A stretch of 64,000 nucleotides of DNA, taken from Sesamum alatum. Taxonomy: Eukaryota > Streptophyta > Magnoliopsida > Lamiales > Pedaliaceae. Each line of letters begins with the position of its first letter. The first letter of the stretch is position 1. The DNA lies in the NCBI GenBank assembly GCA_034509735.1, contig JACGWO010000005.1, positions 15,675,264 through 15,739,263 of the forward strand. The letters are read 5' to 3'. Positions 44,838-55,916 of this stretch are shown here, piece after piece. The position numbers were made by a program, and so were the translations under genes. A model generated the notes under the pieces. It was not told where the DNA came from. It saw only the letters and a list, made by a program, of their open reading frames with translations, and searched no databases.

Positions 44838-46651
44838 TTTAAAATCTACATTTTAGAAAACAGCGCGCGATCAGCAGAAAAATAAAAGACGGTGGTTTGA
44901 TAAAATAATTTAAATGCATGGACTTTAGTCATTTAATCCTCCCACTATTTATACGAAAACACGGTACTCTCAAACGTGATTTTCGGGAAATCCTTTCCTA
45001 TTGGGCTTGGGATCCACACCGATTTTTCCCATACTCCGCTTTTTACGATTCGCATGGAAAAGATCCTGTGGGAGGTATTCCATACCATTTCTCGTTCCAC
45101 GAGATTCCCAAGATTATTGCCTCACCCTTTCACATGATCCCGAGAACTCCAAGCGAATCATGTTAATTGGGTGTTAGACCCAGCCCAATCGACCGAGCCA
45201 CAGACCCACTAGTACCCCCACGACTCGTGAGACAGGTAAACAGCAGCCCATTTTTCGTTCATGATATAGTGCAGCTTCCTTTAAGTACAATAACGTGCCA
45301 CGACTCGTGAGACCACGCTATTGACCTAAAGCAGCTTCCTCACTATGCCATGGATTGGAAGCCATGGACGAACTCCTAGAGTTTTATGTCCATTTTGTCT
45401 AGGGTCTAATATTTTGACATTGGTCAACCAATATGAGAGTAGTAAATGACCGAGATCTCAAATAAATAAACATTCACACATACATCCATAATGCGTAAAT
45501 TAAACCATCCATAGCAAGTTATATGATAAATAAAAAATCTTTTCATCCATCATAATAACCACATGCAAAATTAAAGCCTGGCACGTCCCTGTTGGATGAT
45601 CACGAGCCCGAATCCTAAGCGACCCACTGAGCCCGCAGTGGATCTATGGTTAATTCTAGGGTTGGTCCTATACTATTACATTAATTAGCAATCCAGTCAT
45701 CATGCTGATGGGCCTTGGTCTCTTTTCTCTTTCTTCACTTCATGGAAAACTCCAAGGGACCTCCCATCTGGGCTCTCCATGTGGTCCTTCCTTCTTCTCC
45801 ACCAATTACAAAAATAGAAACCTCACTCCTAGTCTACTCTCATTGCATATTAAAAAATAGAAACCCAGTGAAAACCCGGGGGGAGTACATAAGGAGGGAG
45901 GTAGAATGCCTTATTATTCCAAGGCAACTAGAAAGAGAAAGAGAAAGCAGTAAAAGAGGCACACAGGCCCAACAGAAAATAAACCATACATTCGGTCTAA
46001 GGCTCGTGATCATCCATTTCCATCCAACACACATAATCACATGATCCAATCATATCATTACAATATACCAACACCACATGATTTCCAATCATAAATATTC
46101 AAAATAATAAAATAAATGAATATGTGCATAACGTGTGAAAAATAAAACACAAATATTGGTAATAGTATTTTCTCGTTTTAGGAAAACCTTTCATCATTAT
46201 TTTAAGTAAAATAACCCCGGGATTCCAAATCAAATTTATTTTACTCCTAAAATAATGTCTTTAGAAAATTAGGCATAATTGAACCCAAAAAATAATTTTT
46301 CAGAATTAATTCAAAATTAAAGCTGAAAATAATTTAAAAAAATAAAAGAAAAACACTACTAGGGTTTTAAAACCCTAGCAGCCGTCGCCGCCGGCAGCGG
46401 CCTGCCGGCGCGCGCACAGGGCAGCAGGCTCAGCCTGCCGCCCCCTGCGCGCGCGCAGGCGCTGCCTAACCGGGGCGCGCGCGCGCAGGCCCCCTGCCTG
46501 GCCGGCAGCGTGCTGCGCGGCCTGGCTTTCCGGCAGGCCGTCGCGCGCACAGGCTCCCTTGCCTCGCGCGCGCGTTGGCCTGCTGGCTGTCGGCCGCGCC
46601 CTGCGCAGTGCGCGCGCAGACTTGCACTGGGCGCACCTGCCGGGCGCGCAC
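44838..46651 (-). other. T6 leader, cut in the GC block
   Basis: Closely follows the T1 leader. Palindromes at 45219-45229 and 45299-45309, hairpin CCACTGAGCCCGCAGTGG at 45624-45641, GC block from 46376 to the T7 insertion. No conserved reading frame. Confidence 0.82.
46376..46651. repeat. GC block in T6 leader, interrupted by T7
   Basis: About 276 bp aligned with the first half of the T1 block (CAGCCTGCCGCC, GTGCTGCGCGGCCTGG, TGCGCAGTGCGCGC, CACTGGGCGC) but with internal deletions. Ends at GGGCGCGCAC where T7 starts. Confidence 0.8.
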
Positions 46652-48646
46652 TGTTAGAATAGGTGACCATGTAAGCCAATTTTGGCAGGAATATGTAACC
46701 TATGTCTAGACAATTCTTTGGTATTTGATAAAACATTTATGAGTGAAGAAGTGAAAATTCATATGGCAATACTTTGTTTACGTTCACTTATATCTGCATT
46801 TACATTACTGTTCTCTACGCAAACAAAGCCCACGGACTGAGTAACGATTTCGGGGACTGGGACTACGCTTGGGAGTAGGTCCATGAAATCAGTGTCACCG
46901 AATCAGTCCGGAAATCTCCAAGTCAAGGAATCCCGAAAATGGGTACCGGGATTCCCTTTGAGACTTGCACTAAGCATCTGCTGTCGTGTTTCATCGATGG
47001 GTGACGAAGGTCATCTAAGCAGTGTTAGTGGGTCAGCATGCTAGGAAGCAGCTGACTGAGGTGACTCGCGGGAACCGTCTTACGGAGGACCTTGAGTATG
47101 GTCAGCAAGGTATGACGTGTATTCCTGGTTCCAACGGTAGAGGCCAAGTCCTTTGACTTGAGGAACTGCTGAGTTTACCTGTGCATCAGGTCTGTATCTT
47201 AGATATGGTGAGCGATTGCCAAAATACTCTTGAGTAGTCATAAGCCATGTCTAGTGCAGCTCGGGTGCACAAAGTGACAGTAGTTTCCAAGAAAGGATCT
47301 GTCTCCTGTCAAAAGGTATTGACAGTTGAGTCTCATGTATGCTCTGTGTCTTGTCCCTGAAATCTGTGGCCACAGTAACTGAACAGAAGGGAAAGGTTTC
47401 CCTTGCAGCGTTTAGTAAGGACAGACCGACGCTTAGGTCCAAAATGGGTACCTGCCTTTTTCCGTGCCCTAGACTCTAAGTGATGAGACCGAAGACAGAA
47501 GGACAAGTGTACTATTAGAGCCTAAATGTTCATCCCCAAATATTTCACCTAGTCTCTAGTGCCATGGACCGTTGCTAGATGGCCACCCATGATAACGGAC
47601 GGATTCTAGGAATCCGACCAAGTCTAGCTGAATGGTGAACCTAAAGAGTCACACACTATCCACACACACTTAGTATTTAATTTGGAATTAAATATTGGAG
47701 TAAAGGAATGATTAAATTTTGATTTAATCGGGTCCTGTATTTTCTTGGAGAAATTAATTCCTTCTATTTGATAAAGGGAATTAAATTAATAAATAGGATT
47801 TATTAAAAGGGTTTGATTTAATGGGCTTAGAATAAATGATAATATTTATTTATTATATTATTCTTTTAGCCTTTTGGAATATTTAATAGGATTTAAATAT
47901 TCCATTAAATTAAAATCAACGGTTGAGATGGAAAGGGGAGATGGAAGGCTAGGATTCGTTTGACTAGGTCAAACACTAGTTTGACTAGGACTTTGACTAG
48001 GTCAAAATCCTAGTCAAATTAGAGTACTTAGAGTTGGGGTTTAAAGAGGATTAAACTCCTCCTCTATATAAACCTCTAGCTTCCAACAATTGTGGTATGA
48101 TGATTCTTGAAAAACACACACAACACACACTCTCCCCCTCTCCTCATCTCTCGTCCGCCCCCTCTCTCTCTAGCTAGAAAATATTTCTTAGTTCTTTTGT
48201 TCTTGGAACATTAGAACTTAGACGAACCAATACCGTTAATTGATAACGTGTTATTGATTCGTCCACTCCAAAAATTATACACTTGTTCGTTGCTAGCACG
48301 ACGTGCAAGATACGTGGGTGGATCGTGTTGTCACGATTTGGAGGGTCTCAAGAACGAGATCTCGGTGCAAAACAGGGAACAACGCGAGTAGCTGTTGAAG
48401 ACGAAAACGACAACGGGTAGGTCTCGTTTTATCTTTTCGTCCCTCTTTAATTTTCAACTCTATGGCCTCCATGATCTCTTTATTTGTTATAAGATCATGA
48501 GATACACCGAACGCCCGGGAACCTCAAGGGCACACCCCTTGAGCGTGTTCTTTTCAATTAAAAGCATGCCTTTTATTTTTGTAAATTTATTTTTATCGCG
48601 CTTCCGCATTCGCGCAATTCCCAGGACGATCCACCGATTTCTTTCA
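46652..48646 (+). repeat. 5' LTR of T7 (family X)
   Basis: 1,995 bp, TGTTAGAATAGG...CTTTCA. It is the clearest sense-orientation copy: invariant block and hairpin (CGGATTC-TAG-GAATCCG near 47600-47617), W-boxes and TATA (47960-48071), AC-rich then CT-rich downstream region, then blocks with GATACGTGGGTGGATCG and GAGATACACCGAACGC. With the T8 LTR on its right it forms a 2-kb inverted repeat. Confidence 0.94.
47960..48071 (+). promoter_or_regulatory. W-box cluster and TATA box, T7 LTR
   Basis: TTGAC at 47960, 47981 and 47993; GTCAA at 47968, 48001 and 48013: six cores in 58 bp. TATATAA follows at 48065-48071. TTTGACTAGGTCAAA is an inverted pair occurring twice. Same arrangement as in T1 and S3. 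Confidence 0.7.
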
Positions 48647-48647
48647 G

Positions 48648-48667
48648 TGGTATCAGAGCCCGGTTCG
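48648..48667 (+). other. Primer-binding site of T7
   Basis: TGGTATCAGAGCCCGGTTCG, one base after the LTR; matches the initiator tRNA-Met type site of the other elements. Confidence 0.93.
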
Positions 48668-48831
48668 GTGTATAGGCCTAGGGTTTATGTGCGTTATAAG
48701 CATGAAACGTGATATTGGCATGTTTTTATTAAATCTTGATTTTTCTTGATTTTAAGCATGTTGGTTTTATTGCTTTTAATTCGTGTGAATTTCTAAATGT
48801 TGGTATTTTTCTGTTTTTCTTGGGAAACAGG
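48668..48831 (+). other. T7 leader remnant
   Basis: 164 AT-rich bases matching in reverse complement the T1 leader between PBS and GC block (GGCCTAGGGTTTATG, TTTTTCTTGGGAAAC). T8 interrupts it just before the GC block would start. Confidence 0.85.
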
Positions 48832-51800
48832 TGAAAGAAATAGGTGGATCGTCCCGGGAATTGCGCGAATGCGGAAGCGCGATAAAAATAAATTTACAAA
48901 AATAAAAGGCATGCTTTTAATTGAAAAGAACACGCTCAAGGGGTGTGCCCTTGAGGTTCCCGGGCGTTCGGTGTATCTCATGATCATATAACAAATAAAG
49001 AAATCATGGAGGCCATAGAGTTGAAAAAATTAAAGAGGGACGAAAAGATAAAACAAGACCTACCCGTTGTCGTTTTCGTCTTCAACGGCTACTCGCGTTG
49101 TTCCCCGTTTTGCACCGAGATCTCGTTCTTGAGACCCTCCAAATCGTGATACACGATCCACCCACGTATCTTGCACGTCGTGCTAGCAACGAACAAGTGT
49201 ATAATTTTTGGAGTGGACGAATCAACAACACGTTATCAATTAACGCTATTGATTCGTCTAAGTTCTAGTGTTCCAAGAACATAAAAGAACTAAGAAAAAT
49301 ATATTTTCTTGTTGGAGAAAGAGAGAGGGGCGGACGAGAGATAGGAGAGGGGAGAGTGTGTGTTGTGTGTGTTTTATATAATCAAGTGTGTTTTCATCAT
49401 CCTACAATTGTTGGAAGCTAGAGGTTTATATAGAGGAGGAGTTTAATCCTCTTTAAACTCCAACTCTAAGAACTCTAATTTGAATAGGATTTTGACCTAG
49501 TGAAAGTCCTAGTCAAACGAATCCTAGCCTTCCATCTCCCCTTTCCATCTCAACCGTTGATTTTAATTTAATGGAATATTTAAATCCTATTAAATATTCC
49601 AAAAGGCCAAAAGAATAAATATAATATAATAAATAAATATTATTATTTATTCTAAGCCCATTAGATCAACCCTTTTAATAAATCCTATTTATTAATTTAA
49701 TTCCCTTTATCAAATAGAAGGAATTAATTTCTCCAAGAAAATATAGGACCCGATTAAATCTAATTTAATCATTCCTTTACTCCAATATTTAATTCCAAAT
49801 TAAATACTAAGTGTGTGTGGATAGTGTGTGACTCTTTAGGTTCACCATTCAGCTAGACTTGGTCGGATTCCTAGAATCCGCCCGTTACCATGGGTGGCCA
49901 TCTAGCAACGGTCCATGGCACTAGAGACTAGGTGAAATATTCGGGGATGAACATTTAGGCTCTAACAGTACACTTGTCCTTCTGTCTTCGGTCTCATCAC
50001 TTAGAGTCTAGGGCACGGAAAAAGCAGGTACCCATTTTGGACCTAAGTGTCGGTCTGTCCTTACTAAACGCCGCAAGGGAAACCTTTCCCTTCTGTTCAG
50101 TTACTGTGGCCACAGATTTCAGGGACAAGACACAGAGCATACATGAGACTCAACTGTCAACACCTTTTTGACAGGAGACAGATCCTTTCTTGGAAACTAC
50201 TGTCACTTTGTACACCCGAGCTGCACTAGACATGGCTTATGACTACTCAAGAGTATTTTTGACAATCTCTCACCATATCTAAGATACAGACCTGATGCAC
50301 AGGTAAACTCAGCAGTTCCTCAAGTCAAAGGACTTGGCCTGTACCGTTGGAACCGGGAATACACGTCATACCTTGCTGACCATTCTCAAGGTCCTCCGTA
50401 AGACGGTTCCCGCACGTCACCTCAGTCAGCTGCTTCCTAGCACGCTGACCCACTAACACTGCTTAGACGACCTTCGTCACCCGTCGATGAAATACGACAA
50501 CAGATGCTTAGTGCAAGTCTCAAAGGGAATCTCGGTACCCATTTTCGGAATTCCTTGACTTGGAGATTTCCGGACTGATTCGGCGAGACTGACATGGACC
50601 TACCTCCAAGCGTAGTCCCAGTCCCCGAAATCGTTTCTCAGTCCGTGGGCTTTGTTTGCGTAGTGAACAGAAATGTAAATGCAGATAAGTGAACGTAAAC
50701 AAAGTATTGCCATTTGAATTTTCACTTCTTTATTCATAAATGTTTTATCAAATACAAAAGAATTGTCTAGACATAGGTTACATATTCCTGCCAAAATTGA
50801 AAGAAAATCCGGTGGATCGTCCCGGGAATTGCGCGAATGCGGAAGCGCGGTAAAAATAAACATATTAAAATTTACAAAATAAAAGGCATGCTTTTAATTA
50901 AAAGAACACGCTCAAGGGGTGTGCCCTTGAGGTTCCCGGGCGTTCGGTGTATTTCATGATCATAAAACAATTAAATAAATCATGGAGGCCATAGAGTTGA
51001 AAAATAAAGAGGGACGAAAATCTTAAACGAGACCTACCCGTTGTCGTTTTCGTCTTCAACTGCTACTCGCGTTGTTCCCCGTTTTGCACCAAAACCTCGT
51101 TCTTGAGATCCTCCAAATTGTGACACACGATCCACCCACGTATCTTGCACGTCGTGCTAGCAACGAACAAGTATTATTTTTGGAGTGGACGAATCAATAA
51201 CTCATTATCAATTAACGGTATTGGTTCGTCTAAGTTCTTGATGTTCCAAGAACAAAAAGAACAAAATATATTTTCTTGCTAAGAAAGAGAGAGGGGCGGA
51301 CGAGAGGTAGGAGAGGGGAGAGTGTGTGTTGTGTGTGTGTTTCAAGAATCATCATCCCTTAAATGTTGGAAGCTAGGGGTTTATATAGAGGAAGAGTTTA
51401 ATCCTCTTTAAACTCAAACTCTAAGTAACCTAATTTGACTAGGATTTTGACCTAGTCAAAGTCCTAGTCAAACTAGTGTTTGACCTAGTCAAACGAATCC
51501 TAGCCTTCCATCTCCTCTTTCCATCTCGACCGTCGATTTTAATTTAATGGAATATTTAAATCCTATTAAATATTCCAAAAGGCTAAATAAATATAATATA
51601 ATAAATTAATATTATAATTTATTCTTAAGCCTATTAAATCAACCCTTTTAATAAATCCTATTTATTAATTTAATTCCTTTTATCAAATAGAAGGAATTAA
51701 TTTCTCCAAGAAAATATGGGACCCGATTAAATCTAATTTAATCATTCCTTTACTCCAATATTTAATTCCAAATTAAATACTAAGTGTGTGTGGATAGTGT

Positions 51801-52832
51801 GTGACTCTTTAGGTTCACCATTCAGCTAGACTTGGTCGGATTCCTAGAACCCGTCCGTTACCATGGGTGGCCATCTAGCAACGGTCCATGGCACTAGAGA
51901 CTAGGTGAAATATTCGGGGATGAACATTTAGGTTCTAACAGTACACTTGTCCTTCTGTCTTCGGTCTCATCACTTAGGGTCTAGGGCACGGAAGATGCAG
52001 GTACCCATTTTGGACCTAAGTGTCGGTCTGTCCCCACTAAACGCCGCAAGGGAAACCTTTTCCCTTCTGTTCAGTCACTGTGGCCACAGATTTTAGGGAC
52101 AAGACACAGAGCATATATGAGACTCAACTGTCAACACCTTTGACAGGAGACAGATCCTTTTTTGGAAACTACTGTCACTTTGTACACCCGAGCTGCACTA
52201 GACATGGCTTATGACTACTCAAGAGTATTTTGGCAATCTCTCACCATATCTAAGATACAGACCTGATGCACAGGTAAACTCAGCAGTTCCTCAAGTCAAA
52301 GGACTTGGCCTGTACCGTTGGAACCGGGAATACACGTCATACCTTGCTGACCATACTCAAGGTCCTCCGTAAGACGGTTCCCGCGAGTCACCTCAGTCAG
52401 CTGCTTCCTAGCATGCTGACCCACTAACACTGCTTAGACGTCCTTCGTCACCCGTCGATGAAAATACGACAGCAGATGCTTAGTGCAAGTCTCAAAGGGA
52501 ATCCCGGTACCCCATTTTCGAGATTCCTTGACTTGGAGATTTCCGGACTGATTCGGTAAGACTGATTTCATGGACCTACCTCCAAGCGTAGTCCCAGTCC
52601 CCGAAATTGTTTCTCAGTCCGTGGGCTTTGTTTGCGTAGTGAACAGAAATGTAAATGCAGATAAGTGAACGTAAACAAAGTATTGCCATATGAATTTTCA
52701 CTTCTTTATTCATACATATTTTATCAAATACCAAAGAATTGTCTAGACATAGGTTACATATTCCTGCCAAAATTGGCTTACATGGTCACCTATTCTAACA
52801 AAAATTGGCTTACATGGTCACCTATTCTAACA
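48832..52832 (-). repeat. 3' LTR of T8 (family X), interrupted by S5
   Basis: TGAAAGAAATAGG at 48832 to 50797, resumed at 52806-52832 (TGGCTTACATGG...CTAACA). Total about 1,993 bp without S5. Hairpin CGGATTC-CTA-GAATCCG near 49866-49882. S5 landed only 27 bases from the LTR terminus. Confidence 0.94.
50798..52800 (-). repeat. Solo LTR S5 (family X) inside T8 LTR
   Basis: 2,003 bp, TGAAAGAAAATCC...CTAACA. Perfect duplication AAAAT at 50793-50797 and 52801-52805. This makes the last 30 bases of a family X LTR appear twice in a row near 52770-52832, which is the outer LTR resuming and not a tandem duplication. Confidence 0.95.
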
Positions 52833-52848
52833 ATCTCCCACTTGAGCT
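52833..52848 (-). other. Polypurine tract of T8
   Basis: Minus strand AGCTCAAGTGGGAGAT next to the LTR, one base different from T1. Confidence 0.8.
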
Positions 52849-52849
52849 T

Positions 52850-55480
52850 TAAAGCCAATTGCCCATATGCTTAATCCCCATCTTCTCAAGATGTTGGTAT
52901 GAGCGCTCTACGACATAGGCTTTGTCAGCGGGTCTGGTGTTTTGTCTGCCGAGTTGACTCGGTCCATCCGGACGTCACCTCTTCTTACCATTTCTCTAAG
53001 AAGATTGTAGCGTCTAAGAATGCGTTTGGAACGGTGATGAGATCTCGGTTCCTTTGCTTGCGCTATAGCGCCGTTGTTATCACAGAAGATGACAACGGGC
53101 TCGGCGATGCTAGGCACCACACCCAACTCTTGGATGTAGTTTCTCATCCAAACCGCTTCCTTGGCAGCTTCTGAAGCTGCTATGTATTCAGCCTATGTGG
53201 TGGAGTCAGCAATGGTTGCTTGCTTGGAACTTTTCCAAGCTACTACTCCTCCATTGAGTTTGAATACGTACCCCGATTGAGACTTGGCATCATCGTCATC
53301 AGACTGGAAGGTAGCGTCGCTAAAGCCTTCCAGAATTAGTTCTCCATTGCCATAGACTAGGAACATTTCCTTAGTCCTCCTTAGGTACTTAAGGATGCCC
53401 TTAACAGCATTCCAATGTGCCTCTCCTGCACAGGACTGATATCTTCTTGTCACGCTCAAAGCGTACGCAATGTCAGGCCTAGTGCAGTGGACCGCATATT
53501 GTATGCTACCTACAACAGAAGCATAGGGGATGACCTTCATCCTTTCAAGTTCCTCATCACTATCTGGGGACTGTTTCTTGGATAACTTGATCCCATGCCT
53601 CATTGGAAGGAATCCTCGTTTGGAGTTGTCCATTCGATATCTCTTTAGGACTTTCTCCATATACGAGTTTTGGGTGAGTCCTAACATCCTTTTAGATCTG
53701 TCCCTGACAATCTGGATGCCTAGGATGTTGGAGGCTTCACCCAAGTCCTTCATGGAAAACTGGGTTGACAACCATGCTTTTGTGTTTCCTAACATTCTAA
53801 CGTCATTACCAATGAGCAGAATGTCATCCACATAAAGCACTAGGAACACTATTGAGCTCCCACTGACCTTCTTGTATATACAAGGGTCGGATTCATTTTT
53901 TTTGATGAAGTCATAACCCTGTATTACTTCATCAAAGTGAATGTTCCAACTTCGGGAGGCTTGTTTGACGCCATAGATGGACTTCTGGAGACGACACACT
54001 TTCTGTTCTTCTCCAGTGACCGTGAAACCCTGCGGCTGATCCATATAGATCTCTTCTTCAACGAAACCGTTGAGGAAGGCCGTTTTCACGTCCATCTGCC
54101 ATATCTCATAGTCATACCATGCTGCTATGGCGAGCAGAATCCGAATGGAGTTAGCCATGGCTACTGGCGAGTAGGTATCCTCAAAATCAACCCCGAGTCG
54201 TTGAGTGTATCGCCTAGCTACAAGCCTAGCCTTAAAGGTTGTGACTTCTCCATCAATGCCAAGTTTGCGCTTGTAGACCCACTTACAGCCGACTGGCTTA
54301 ACACCTTTCGGTGGATCTATAAGACTCCAGACTTGGTTCTCGCTCATGGAGTCCATTTCGGCTTTCATGACCTCAAGCCATTTCCCGGAGTCGATGCCAG
54401 ACATCGCTTCTCCATACGTCTTAGGATCGTTATCCAAAAGATCGGTCGCACCTAGAAAGCCATATCTCACTGGAGGTCTGGACTCTCTAGTGGACTTACG
54501 GAGAATGGGAACGTCAGTGGTGACTGTGGGCACTGACTGTATCGGAGCCGGCGGTTCAGGAACCGGGACTGGCTGTTCCTGAGGCTGTCCTTCATGCCTA
54601 GCATGTTGGACCTCTCGAGGTTGGTCAGCCCTTCGGCTGTTAATCATGAATCCTCTAAGTGAGGGTTCCGCGGCTGTGTCTGATGGCTGGATTCCATCAC
54701 TTGATTCCTCAAGGATCAGCTCATCAGATTGGATATCCTCCGGGAAGCCTTGCTCCAAGAATACTGCATTTCTTGAAACAAACACCTTTTGTTCCAAGGG
54801 GTCATAAAAGTAATAACCCGCAGTTCCTTTAGGGTATCCAATGAACCTGCATAAGCTAGACCTAGATTCTAACTTATCTCCCACTAACCTCTTGACGTAT
54901 GCGGGGCTACCCCACACTTTCAAGTAGTTGTAGCATGTAGGCTTGCCGTGCCATATCTCATATGGCATTTGGGTTAATGCACTACTGGCGCTAAATTCAA
55001 TAATTTGGCCGCCGTTTCTAGTGTATAGCCCCAAAATGATAAGGGCAATTTGGTAAAACTCATCATGGTCCGAACCATGTCCAACAGGATTCGATTCCTC
55101 CTTTCAGAGACACCATTTAACTGCGATGTTCCTGGAGGTGTCCATTTTGATATTATACCATGTTCTTTTAGATAATCTAGGAACTTCGTACTAAGGTATT
55201 CATCGCCTCGGTCCGACCGAAGGATTTTAATTTTGCAGTTGGTTTGGTTCTCCATTTCAAGTTTGAATTCTTTAAACCTCTCAAGAGCTTCAGACTTGTA
55301 CCTCATCAGGTAAACATAACCATACCGTGAATGATCATCGGTGAAGGTTATGAAGTAGGCAAGCCTGCTTTGTCCTACAAAGGGCTTCTTGGTCATTCTC
55401 CCTCTTAGACAGGACTCACAAGTTGGTAGATCGCTCAAGTCCCCAACCTCTAGGTTCTTTGAGTCTACCAACCTTTTCAT
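52850..55480 (-). pseudogene. pol: T8 integrase, RT and RNase H
   Basis: 613-codon open frame (55034-53193) from integrase C-terminus through complete RT (DVKTAFLNG and YVDD both present) to RNase H, where GAG became TAG at 53195-53193 (TTEAEYIA reads TT-stop). The last RNase H part (CDNNGAIAQ) is open at 53147-52908. Upstream, 55480-54974 holds LPTCESCLRG and then jumps from GQSRLA to YFITFTDD: a 72-bp in-frame deletion at about 55359 removed the HTD segment with the first catalytic Asp. SDRGDEY also shows a changed Gly. A frameshift near 54990 joins the two frames. RT is the best preserved of the family X copies besides T1. Confidence 0.9.
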
Positions 55481-55513
55481 CCTATCTTAGGATATGTGAC
55501 CTAGCCTAGCGTG

Positions 55514-55916
55514 CTACAGACGTGCGTTCCCGTTATTATCTAATATTCGTTTGTGTTGTGCATTGAGGACGAAATTTGTTTGTTGCAAGATATAGAGTCC
55601 GTTATGCAATGTACCAAGTAGATGAGCAATTCCACAGCTCATCAAATAAAAGCAATTTTTATGGATTCTAAACTCATAACCACTATTGTCCAACAATGGA
55701 ATGGAAATGATGTTTTTAATCATACTGGGTACAAAATAAACTTGCTTTAAATCTATGCTAGTACTGTCACTAATCACTAGAGTGGCAGATCCTACTGCTT
55801 CTGCCGAGATGGCCTTGCCATTCCCAAGCTTCAGGATCATGTCCCCGCTACCCAGTTTTCTGCTTCTTTTCAACACCTGCAAGTCATTGCAAATGTGAGC
55901 TCCACAGCCGGTATCT
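55514..55916 (-). pseudogene. T8 protease C-terminal part
   Basis: Starts at DTGCGAHICNDLQVL right at the T9 junction and runs to KNCFYLMSCGIAHLLG. The open frame continues into T9 LTR (to 55978), but that part is not protein of this element. The join to integrase is broken by a stop near 55490-55515. Confidence 0.85.

Larger units (their letters stand above)
40221..46651 (-). mobile_element. T6: family X internal fragment with solo LTR S4
   Basis: Minus-strand pol (40221-41261), protease and gag (43462-44837) and leader (44838-46651). The left side is cut by T5, the right side inside the leader GC block by T7. Neither LTR, nor the RT and RNase H part, is in the window. Confidence 0.88.
46652..48831 (+). 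mobile_element. T7: 5' LTR, PBS and leader start of a family X element
   Basis: + strand LTR (46652-48646), PBS and 164 further leader bases; then T8 begins. The remainder should lie beyond the window on the far side of T8. Its left flank is CGCAC inside the T6 GC block. Confidence 0.88.
48832..55916 (-). mobile_element. T8: family X element, 3' LTR to protease
   Basis: 3' LTR 48832-52832 (interrupted by S5), PPT 52833-52848, pol up to protease at 55916, where T9 inserted (left flank TATCT). Gag, leader and 5' LTR would lie right of the window. The left flank is ACAGG in the T7 leader; the matching copy cannot be checked. Confidence 0.9.

Noticed and set aside
22126..52800. Repeated similar blocks of about 2 kb as a CRISPR-like or satellite array
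   Set aside because: Spacing is irregular, orientation varies, and each block has LTR termini and its own 5-bp duplication.
52770..52832. Apparent 30-bp tandem repeat of the LTR end
   Set aside because: Explained by S5 ending next to the outer T8 LTR terminus, with the AAAAT duplication between them.
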